Shown here: positions 1-4,536 of the stretch, piece after piece | How the letters are laid out: each line of letters begins with the position of its first letter | Numbering within the stretch: the first letter of the stretch is position 1 | DNA from: F23-D06 sp947167635 | Lineage (GTDB): Bacteria > Bacteroidota > Bacteroidia > Bacteroidales > WCHB1-69 | Reading direction: 5' to 3' | Length of the DNA stretch: 5,861 bases | Assembly: GCA_947167635.1 (NCBI GenBank) | Contig: CAMVIT010000096.1 | Location: 1-5,861, forward strand | The notes under the pieces: model-generated | Told to the model about the DNA's origin: nothing | Database searches by the model: none | What the model saw: the letters and a program-made list of their open reading frames with translations, nothing else | Position numbers and translations under genes: made by a program

Positions 1-2
1 AT

Positions 3-812
3 AAAAACGTGGTGGCCATCTTGTTGGTCACCGTGGTGGCGGAATTGCTGCTCGGTGCGGAGCACACGTTGGAGGAAATCTACTGGAGCGAGGTGCGCGG
101 TTTGGAGGAACACACCAAGACGGGACTGTGCCTGTGGTCGTTGCCGGGCGTATATGCCGGTGTAGTCATTACCCTTTTCTGGCTCGGACACCGAAAATGG
201 AAAGTATGGAAACTCTTCGCCATCGGCTTCGGATTCATCACGGCGTATGCGCTGTGGATGTACTTCAAGATGGATGTTAATGTGCCGATTACTGCTTATC
301 GATGGGCGTTGGTGTTCCGGGGGTGCGCCTACGCGGTGCTGGCGGTGTCGCTGATGTGGTCGCTCCACGAGTCGGTACACGAGCTGGAGCACTTCTTCAT
401 GTCCTTGTTCATCTTCAATGTGATTCACATGTACCTCGCCGGTGCCTCGGGCTACGGACTCTACACCTCGTTGTTCCAGCATTTTATGGCCGACAATATG
501 TCGCGATACAGCTCGTACCTGACGTTGACGGGCGTGGATATGCAGCAGTTCGACATGAACGGGTTCATGAACGGCTACTACCTCCATTCGATGATGTCGG
601 TGACGCTGAAGCAGATTTTTGGGCAGATCGTGTGGGCGGCGGGGTTCATGACGACAGCGTTCCTGCTGTTGGACATCCCGCGGGTGCGCACGGGCATCGA
701 GAAGGTGCCCTACTGGCCTGTGTATGGCATCAAGATGCTGGCGCGGATGAAGAATCCTATTTTTTTTACTTTTGCCGCCTCAAAAGATGGAATAATAAAC
801 ACGAAAGAATGA
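3..812 (+). CDS. MFS drug efflux transporter, DHA2-like (5' end outside window)
   Basis: The reading frame is open from the window edge (codons Lys-Asn precede the GTG at 9), so the gene starts upstream and about 270 C-terminal residues are visible. The protein is strongly hydrophobic with about six membrane segments. It has an amphipathic tract rich in His and Glu (HESVHELEHFF), a loop with AGASGYG-like glycines, and a periplasmic-type stretch reading FQHFMADNMSRYSS before the last helix. This pattern fits the C-terminal half of Bacteroidetes 14-helix DHA2 (EmrB/QacA-type) pumps, which normally work with an HlyD-type adaptor and a TolC-type channel; neither is visible here. The assignment rests on overall character and remembered family features, not on a diagnostic motif. 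The last ~20 residues (from Asn at ~752) are encoded by AT-rich DNA carrying a promoter and look unlike a normal pump tail. The stop overlaps the next gene's start as ATGA (809-812). Confidence 0.6.
   Translation, partial: KNVVAILLVTVVAELLLGAEHTLEEIYWSEVRGLEEHTKTGLCLWSLPGVYAGVVITLFWLGHRKWKVWKLFAIGFGFITAYALWMYFKMDVNVPITAYRWALVFRGCAYAVLAVSLMWSLHESVHELEHFFMSLFIFNVIHMYLAGASGYGLYTSLFQHFMADNMSRYSSYLTLTGVDMQQFDMNGFMNGYYLHSMMSVTLKQIFGQIVWAAGFMTTAFLLLDIPRVRTGIEKVPYWPVYGIKMLARMKNPIFFTFAASKDGIINTKE
767..774 (+). promoter_or_regulatory. Bacteroidetes -7 promoter box for the lipoprotein gene
   Basis: TACTTTTG matches the consensus TAnnTTTG exactly and follows a run of eight Ts. It lies 35-50 bp before the two possible lipoprotein starts. 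No clear -33 TTTG/TTG element is seen at the usual 19-21 bp spacing. It sits inside the last codons of the upstream transporter gene. Confidence 0.5.
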
Positions 813-1267
813 TACGTGATATGAGGAAAAATGTTTTGATAATCTTTGCCTTGATAATGCTTACAGCATGTCGTGGCAGGCAAACGCAGGCAGAAAGTGC
901 TGGCGTAGCCGTTGCTGATTCAACGGAGGTGATGGCACCGGAAGAAACGGACCCGACGGCAAGTTACCCCCAAAGCTACCGTCTGACGAGTGCCATTGGT
1001 GAAGACAAAGCCAGCATGGTGCTTGATAAGAACGGCAACGACGTGACGGGTGTCGTCACGCGATGTGACTATTGCGTGCCTATCAATGTGGAAGGTACTT
1101 GGCAGGGTGACAACATCACAGTGGATGGAGTAAGTCAAGCCGGCTCACATATTGAATACAGATTGACCGTCACAGGCAACGCCGTTCAAGGCGCAGAGAT
1201 ATTGTCGGCCGAAGGAGAAGTCGAAAAGCAAAACGTCTCCTTGACGATAGGACACCTACGGCGTTAG
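809..1267 (+). CDS. small putative lipoprotein, function unknown
   Basis: Encodes 152 residues from the ATG at 809 (ATGA overlap with the upstream stop, A-rich leader). A second in-frame ATG at 821 gives a cleaner signal sequence (MRKNVLIIFALIMLTAC) and 148 residues; both are plausible. Basic residues, a hydrophobic core and the lipobox Leu-Thr-Ala-Cys (Cys at residue 21 from 809) indicate a type II signal peptide and a lipid anchor in the envelope. After the Cys comes Arg-Gly-Arg, without the acidic residues often linked to surface export, so a periplasm-facing location is more likely (inference). A low-complexity linker rich in Ala, Glu, Thr and Ser follows, then a soluble domain with a CDYC motif (residues ~86-89) and strand-like stretches around EGTWQGDNITVDGV and IEYRLTVTGN. 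This resembles a small beta-barrel. The CxxC could bind a metal or form a disulfide. I do not recognise the family. It is probably transcribed from its own promoter at 767. Confidence 0.75.
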   Translation: MIRDMRKNVLIIFALIMLTACRGRQTQAESAGVAVADSTEVMAPEETDPTASYPQSYRLTSAIGEDKASMVLDKNGNDVTGVVTRCDYCVPINVEGTWQGDNITVDGVSQAGSHIEYRLTVTGNAVQGAEILSAEGEVEKQNVSLTIGHLRR

Positions 1268-1308
1268 TTGCTATAAAGAAGACAATCCGCAACTAAGGCG
1301 AAGGATTG
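1264..1308 (+). terminator. inverted repeats at the end of the lipoprotein gene, possible terminator
   Basis: TTAGTTGC (1264-1271, overlapping the stop codon) is the perfect complement of GCAACTAA (1289-1296) across a 17-nt loop. A second stem, CAATCC (1283-1288) with GGATTG (1303-1308), encloses the right arm of the first, so the two are alternative folds or a pseudoknot. A run of six Ts lies further down at about 1319-1324, too far away for a textbook intrinsic terminator. Its position suggests transcript ending or 3' protection. Confidence 0.35.
1285..1302 (+). repeat. left copy of ATCCGCAAC-N3-GGCGAA
   Basis: The 18-bp sequence ATCCGCAAC TAA GGCGAA recurs in the same orientation at 3645-3662 with only the central three bases changed. 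The two copies bracket the AT-rich module holding the structured RNA and the protease operon. It may be a dispersed hairpin element or the remnant of an integration duplication; one window cannot separate these. Confidence 0.45.
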
Positions 1309-1364
1309 GGTTGAGGAATTTTTTGTTGTATTGCAATTCTTAGAATGGATTTCGAAATAATTTG

Positions 1365-1372
1365 TACTTTTG
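1365..1372 (+). promoter_or_regulatory. Bacteroidetes -7 promoter box driving the structured RNA and protease operon
   Basis: TACTTTTG, followed by CA, is a perfect TAnnTTTG match in a local AT-rich stretch. Transcription would start around 1378-1380, which leaves a ~360-nt leader before the ATG at 1739. No convincing -33 element is found at standard spacing. Confidence 0.6.
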
Positions 1373-1390
1373 CAAGTTCAAAAAAGATAT

Positions 1391-1416
1391 GCTGAGCCTG
1401 GTGAATTGGTCAGCAC
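1391..1416 (+). other. hairpin near the predicted 5' end of the transcript
   Basis: TGCTGA-G-CC (1391-1399) pairs with GGTCAGCA (1409-1416), giving an 8-bp stem with one bulged G and a 9-nt loop. It starts about 12 nt after the predicted transcription start. It could protect the 5' end of a long leader or form a separate regulatory element. The same bases also form a 10-codon ATG-to-TAA frame (1390-1422), which has no visible support as a gene. Confidence 0.4.
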
Positions 1417-1492
1417 GATAAATAATTGAGTGTCAAAATAATAATAAACGAAACAAAGAAAGAAGAGTAGTTAAACTAACATATTAAAAATC

Positions 1493-1669
1493 ATAGCGTT
1501 TGCTATCGTTCGGATTCATCTGAAATGTGAGAAGTTTCTAAATTAGACCCGATAGATGTTAGCAGATGCCACGCATAGGCGTGGGTCTGACTTTCGGGTT
1601 TATGGCGCTTCTCACAGCCACAGATGAAAAAGTTTAGGCACGCGCCTTTCTTTATGCTCAATCTGAACG
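1493..1669 (+). ncRNA. candidate structured RNA, long leader or small RNA with a branched fold
   Basis: A 5' hairpin ATAGC-GTTT-GCTAT (1493-1506) abuts a closing stem P1, 1507-1516 with 1660-1669 (CGTTCGGATT with AATCTGAACG, 10 pairs including one G-U). Inside lie P2, TTCATCTG 1515-1522 with CAGATGAA 1621-1628 (its outer two pairs compete with P1), and P3, TGTGAGAAG 1526-1534 with CTTCTCACA 1608-1616. P4 pairs 1544-1552 with 1594-1602 (9 pairs, one G-U). P5 is CAGA-tg-CCACGC, loop ATAG, GCGTGG-g-TCTG (1563-1589). A small hairpin AGGC-ACGC-GCCT (1636-1647), followed by TTCTTT, fills the 3' side, making a three-way junction. Nested complementarity over ~160 nt in a non-coding stretch argues strongly for a real RNA fold. 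It lies ~115 nt after a good promoter box and 70 nt before the next gene, so it could be a cis-regulatory leader, or an independent sRNA if transcription stops near 1648. I cannot assign it to a known RNA family. Confidence 0.65.
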
Positions 1670-1686
1670 GTAACACAAATTAGGAA

Positions 1687-1722
1687 ATGTCAAACAAAAA
1701 AACTGAAGAGCCTACGGGATAA
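1687..1722 (+). other. possible 11-codon upstream ORF before the 132-aa gene
   Basis: ATG at 1687, preceded by AGGA at 1682-1685, opens MSNKKTEEPTG and stops at TAA (1720-1722), 16 bp before the ATG of the next gene. If the stop is ignored, the frame continues as NGQEKYE and ends in a TGA at 1745-1747, just past that ATG. It may be a translated leader peptide coupling ribosome entry to the main gene, or the decayed start of an older gene. Short ORFs arise easily by chance, so support is limited to the SD-like site and the position. Confidence 0.25.
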
Positions 1723-1738
1723 AACGGGCAAGAAAAAT

Positions 1739-2137
1739 ATGAATGAAAGAATGAAGGTAAAAATCAAAAGTGCTTTTGATGGGAAAGTTAGCAACACCGT
1801 ATGCCATCAATTGAATGAATTATGTGGAAATAAATGGACAAAGGTAGAACTCCAGGGAATTTTTAATTCGACAGAGAAATGCTACCTGAATGAAATAGGA
1901 AGAAAATATATGGTTGATAATAGTTTGGTCAAGTATGCATCTGCTTTCTATATATTGGTTTTGCCAAAACAATTCATCACTTCAACAGGAGAACAAGTTT
2001 ATGTTTGGCTTTACAGAAAAAACACTAATGAGCGTTTCGGAAGAATAAATGTTGGTGTAGATGATGATTTTGAATTTGCCGTTGTCAAAAACTATTTTGT
2101 CAAGACAGATGATGTCAAACAATCAAATACGAAATAA
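1739..2137 (+). CDS. 132-aa protein of unknown function, paired with a secreted protease
   Basis: The start at 1739 follows an A-rich tract (AAGAAAAAT) typical of Bacteroidetes initiation; Met5 at 1751 is an alternative. There is no signal peptide or membrane segment, so the product should be cytoplasmic. The N-terminal third is basic and likely helical (KVKIKSAFDGKVSNTVCHQL), with Cys at about 22, 29 and 48. The middle and end alternate hydrophobic, strand-like segments (YASAFYILVLPKQF, GEQVYVWLYRK, GRINVGVDDDFEF), and the C-terminus is polar. I recognise no family or catalytic motif. The stop lies 2 bp before the ATG of the protease gene, so the two are surely cotranscribed and probably translationally coupled. 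Base composition is AT-rich like the protease gene and unlike the flanking transporters, which suggests joint transfer. A role in regulating the operon or binding the leader RNA is only a guess. Confidence 0.75.
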   Translation: MNERMKVKIKSAFDGKVSNTVCHQLNELCGNKWTKVELQGIFNSTEKCYLNEIGRKYMVDNSLVKYASAFYILVLPKQFITSTGEQVYVWLYRKNTNERFGRINVGVDDDFEFAVVKNYFVKTDDVKQSNTK

Positions 2138-2139
2138 AA

Positions 2140-3591
2140 ATGAAAAAATATTTATCATCTTTCCTGTTTTGTGTTATTGTCTTGAGTGTGACCGCACAAT
2201 ACACAGACCTTCCAAGTTATGAAAAGAAGAAACCGTGGACTACTGATGTGAAACTGATTGGCATAGGTACTTCTGATGACGAGGTTACTATGACCTTGGC
2301 AATATCTGGTACATACAATTTTAACTCAGGGGCATGTTTGGTATTTATAAATCCAACAAATGGGGCAACTCAAAAGGTGTTTTCCAAAGATATTAGAAGA
2401 GAAACAGGTGAAAATGCAATGAGATTTGCAAGTTATGGGTATGCTTCTTTCACTTTAATATTTCCACCCCTTCCGAATGGTGTGAACAAAATAGATTTAA
2501 TTACAGAAAAAGTACAAGTTTATGGTATTTCGATTCGACCAGTTGAGATAGTAAAACCTAAACAATCCATACTAATAGCGAATACGGAGAAAGAAATACA
2601 AACATTAGTAGATAATACTTCTTTAAGTATTGCAGGTTTTTATGAGTCCATTGAAAATGGAATGACGTATGCAGTTTTACAAAAAAACAACACTATTTAT
2701 GTTGTTTTTGTAAGGGATAATAGTGAAGAGAATGACAAATGGAAATGTGGAGAAGTACGAGGTGTTCTACGTCCAACATCATCAAAAAACGTATACAAAG
2801 CAACGTGGCTTCTTGCTAACAAGGAGAAACAAGATGCTGTAATAACGTTTGATGCAACCTCAATGACACTAAATAGTAAGCATCCTTTGACGGATGAGTT
2901 GGTAACAATTGTTTACATTAAGATGGGTAATTCAAACGGGAGTGTGACCAATTCAAAAGAGAATGGAGAATTATGGACTGGCACAGGCTTTGCCCTTGCC
3001 GATGGCTATTTAGTAACAAATTACCACGTCGTTGGCGAGGCGACGGAAATCCAAATAAAAGGTGTAAGTGGCGATATCAACAATGGATACAAAGCTGAAA
3101 TAGTAGCATCTGACAAAGTGAACGACGTTGCAATAGTCAGGATTACAGATGACAACTTTAAAGGATTTGGGAATATTCCTTACCGTATCTCTTCAAGAAT
3201 GGCCGATGTTGGAGAAGATTTATTTGTATTAGGTTACCCACTAACTCAGGCATTAGGCAATGAGATTAAACTGACCAATGGCATCATCAGTTCCCGCACA
3301 GGCTTTCAAGGAGATGTAGCGTGTTATCAAATGTCTGCACCTGTACAACCTGGAAACAGTGGTGGACCTATGTTCGACAACAAGGGCAATGTAATAGGCA
3401 TAGTAGTAGCTGGTGTGCCCGGAGCAGAAAACGTGGGTTACGCAATCAAGACATCCTATCTTAAAATTCTCATCGAAAGTGCTGGCCTCAACATTCAATT
3501 CCCTGCCAATAATACAATCTCAACATTGTCCTTGACAGAAAAGGTCAAGCGTGTAAAGAATTTCGTGTTTTACATTGAGTGCAGTAAGTAG
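2140..3591 (+). CDS. secreted trypsin-like serine protease (S1C, HtrA-type catalytic domain)
   Basis: Encodes 483 residues. A signal peptide (MKKYLSSFLFCVIVLSVTA, cleaved before Gln20) directs it to the periplasm or beyond. Residues ~30-130 and ~140-270 form beta-rich regions of unknown type, the first with strand-like stretches such as EVTMTLAISGTYNF. The protease domain spans about 280-455. His296 lies in TNYHVVG, Asp329 in VNDVAIVRI and Ser407 in QPGNSGGPMFD, so the full catalytic triad is present, with TGTGFAL at the domain start and NVGYAIKTSYL near its end, as in DegP/HtrA-type trypsin folds. Unlike DegP or DegS there is no PDZ domain; a ~30-residue tail ends in LTEKVKRVKNFVFYIECSK. The enzyme should cut peptide bonds in envelope proteins; its target is unknown. 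It is coupled to the 132-aa gene upstream and followed by a strong terminator. The AT-rich composition contrasts with both ends of the window. Confidence 0.9.
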   Translation: MKKYLSSFLFCVIVLSVTAQYTDLPSYEKKKPWTTDVKLIGIGTSDDEVTMTLAISGTYNFNSGACLVFINPTNGATQKVFSKDIRRETGENAMRFASYGYASFTLIFPPLPNGVNKIDLITEKVQVYGISIRPVEIVKPKQSILIANTEKEIQTLVDNTSLSIAGFYESIENGMTYAVLQKNNTIYVVFVRDNSEENDKWKCGEVRGVLRPTSSKNVYKATWLLANKEKQDAVITFDATSMTLNSKHPLTDELVTIVYIKMGNSNGSVTNSKENGELWTGTGFALADGYLVTNYHVVGEATEIQIKGVSGDINNGYKAEIVASDKVNDVAIVRITDDNFKGFGNIPYRISSRMADVGEDLFVLGYPLTQALGNEIKLTNGIISSRTGFQGDVACYQMSAPVQPGNSGGPMFDNKGNVIGIVVAGVPGAENVGYAIKTSYLKILIESAGLNIQFPANNTISTLSLTEKVKRVKNFVFYIECSK

Positions 3592-3597
3592 TGACTC

Positions 3598-3628
3598 TAT
3601 GAACAGATTCGGATCTGTGTATGAACAG
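3598..3628 (+). repeat. short hairpin with a TCGG loop between two TATGAACAG copies
   Basis: ACAGAT (3603-3608) and ATCTGT (3613-3618) form a perfect 6-bp stem around TCGG just after the protease stop. The 9-bp word TATGAACAG occurs at 3598-3606 and again at 3620-3628. It may help define the 3' end of the mRNA together with the larger hairpin downstream. Confidence 0.3.
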
Positions 3629-3639
3629 TAAACCATGCC

Positions 3640-3690
3640 AAACGATCCGCAACACTGGCGAAATCCTTATGTTGCGGATCGTTTCTTCCG
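3640..3690 (+). terminator. strong hairpin terminator after the protease gene
   Basis: AAACGATCCGCAACA (3640-3654) and TGTTGCGGATCGTTT (3670-3684) are perfect complements, a 15-bp stem with a 15-nt loop. The right arm runs into a T/C-rich tail (CGTTTCTTCCGTTCTT). The stem has As on the left and Ts on the right, so it would work on the plus strand, ending the protease operon and isolating the toxin-antitoxin promoter. Confidence 0.75.
3645..3662 (+). repeat. right copy of ATCCGCAAC-N3-GGCGAA
   Basis: ATCCGCAAC ACT GGCGAA forms part of the left arm and loop of the terminator hairpin and matches 15 of 18 bases of 1285-1302 with identical spacing. Here the complementary arm lies downstream (GTTGCGGAT), whereas at the left copy a partial complement lies upstream, so the two hairpins are built differently around the same core. 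Confidence 0.45.
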
Positions 3691-3740
3691 TTCTTGAAAA
3701 AAAAACTTACCTTATAAAGTAAACTTTTGAAAAACTTTTG

Positions 3741-3748
3741 TATCTTTG
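3741..3748 (+). promoter_or_regulatory. Bacteroidetes -7 promoter box for the toxin-antitoxin pair
   Basis: TATCTTTG, followed by CCGCG, fits TAnnTTTG exactly. Transcription would begin near 3753, 16 nt before the ATG at 3769. This rules out the in-frame TTG at 3727 as the start codon, because it would lie upstream of the transcript. No clear -33 element is visible. Confidence 0.65.
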
Positions 3749-3768
3749 CCGCGTTAAAATGTAAGGAT

Positions 3769-4245
3769 ATGACAAAAGCTACGATACTCTCATTAGAACA
3801 AACCGAAAACGCAGGACTGTTTACCATCATTTTCGAAGATGAGAATCAATCGGAATTCGTGAAGTTTGTGAACAAGTTCAAAGATGATGCCGTCAGAAAG
3901 AACGACTTGAGAATCATCCTCAACCAAATTGACAAAATGCTGTTGAAGGGTTTTGAAGAACGTCGGTTCCGCCCAGAAGGAAAAATGAACGATGGTGTCG
4001 CCGCACTGCCAGTTTACAAAAGCGGACTTCGGCTGTATTGCTTGCGAATGTCGGATAGTGTGTTGATTGTCGGCAATGGCGGCGTGAAAGACACTAAAAC
4101 TTACGAAGAAAATGAAGATTTGAACGGCTATGTCATTAGTCTTCAAAAGCTTGATGCTTTGCTGAAAGCTGATATCAAGAACGGATTGGTACGCATTGAG
4201 AAAACGGAAATCCTTGGTGCTGATTATAAGAAATATGACTTATGA
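3769..4245 (+). CDS. putative type II toxin, HigB/RelE-like
   Basis: Encodes 158 residues from ATG 3769, chosen because the promoter box lies at 3741-3748. The protein begins with a strand-like segment (ATILSLEQTENAGLFTIIFED). A helical, charged stretch follows (EFVKFVNKFKDDAVRKNDLRIILNQIDKMLLKGF, residues ~30-62). Then comes the region most like HigB/Gp49-type toxins: EERRFRPEGKMNDGVAALPVYKSGLRLYCLRMSDSVLIVGNGGVKDTKTY, residues ~63-112. There the small basic and glycine-rich pattern GLRLYCLR, a strand, then GGVKDTKT parallels the usual toxin core. It is longer than typical HigB (about 90-110 aa), and I cannot point to proven catalytic residues. The best support is its 4-bp ATGA overlap with a downstream XRE antitoxin-like gene, the toxin-first order of HigBA loci. 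Such toxins generally cleave mRNA on ribosomes; this is inferred. Confidence 0.6.
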   Translation: MTKATILSLEQTENAGLFTIIFEDENQSEFVKFVNKFKDDAVRKNDLRIILNQIDKMLLKGFEERRFRPEGKMNDGVAALPVYKSGLRLYCLRMSDSVLIVGNGGVKDTKTYEENEDLNGYVISLQKLDALLKADIKNGLVRIEKTEILGADYKKYDL

Positions 4246-4514
4246 AACGAGATTTGGAAGGACGGAAACTGTTTCGGCAAATTGTTGACGAAACCCCAGC
4301 CGAACTGAAGACGCAGTTGCGCTTCTCGGATTCTATTGCTGAAAAAATCGACGGCATACTCAAAGCGAGAGGCATGTCGCAGCGCGAATTGGCGAAAAGA
4401 ACCAATAAAACCGAAGCCGAGGTTTCGCGTTGGCTTGGCGGCACACACAATTTCACCCTCCGGACATTGGCCAAAATTTCGCTTGTGCTTGGCGAGGATT
4501 TGATACGAGTTTAG
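4242..4514 (+). CDS. XRE-family antitoxin / helix-turn-helix regulator
   Basis: Encodes 90 residues, with its ATG overlapping the toxin stop (ATGA, 4242-4245). The N-terminal ~30 residues are charged and may be the toxin-binding segment (MKRDLEGRKLFRQIVDETPAEL). A classic XRE/Cro helix-turn-helix covers about 32-87: a first helix IAEKIDGILKARGM, then SQRELAKRTNKTEAEVSRWLGG as the second and recognition helices, then FTLRTLAKISLVLGEDL. Antitoxins of this class bind the toxin and repress their own promoter, here presumably around 3741, although no clear operator palindrome is visible there. The stop is 22 bp before the metal permease gene, so readthrough could link that gene to this promoter. 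Confidence 0.85.
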   Translation: MKRDLEGRKLFRQIVDETPAELKTQLRFSDSIAEKIDGILKARGMSQRELAKRTNKTEAEVSRWLGGTHNFTLRTLAKISLVLGEDLIRV

Positions 4515-4536
4515 AAATAACCGTAAATGAAATGAT

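Noticed and set aside
302..808. Long frame upstream of the lipoprotein start, overlapping the transporter gene
   Set aside because: Its residues are low-complexity shadows of the GC-rich transporter frame; the real start is at 809 or 821, where the signal peptide begins.
1390..1422. Ten-codon frame MLSLVNWSAR as a leader peptide
   Set aside because: No ribosome-binding signal, no regulatory codon run, and the bases are explained by the hairpin at 1391-1416.
1468..1478. Palindrome TAGTT-A-AACTA as an operator
   Set aside because: Only 5-bp arms in AT-rich DNA, well downstream of the promoter; expected by chance.
1493..1669. Retron msr-msd, because of the long nested inverted repeats
   Set aside because: No reverse transcriptase gene is present anywhere in the window; the following genes encode an unknown protein and a protease.
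3727..3768. TTG at 3727 as the toxin start, adding 14 residues
   Set aside because: It lies upstream of the -7 box at 3741-3748, so it would not be in the transcript.
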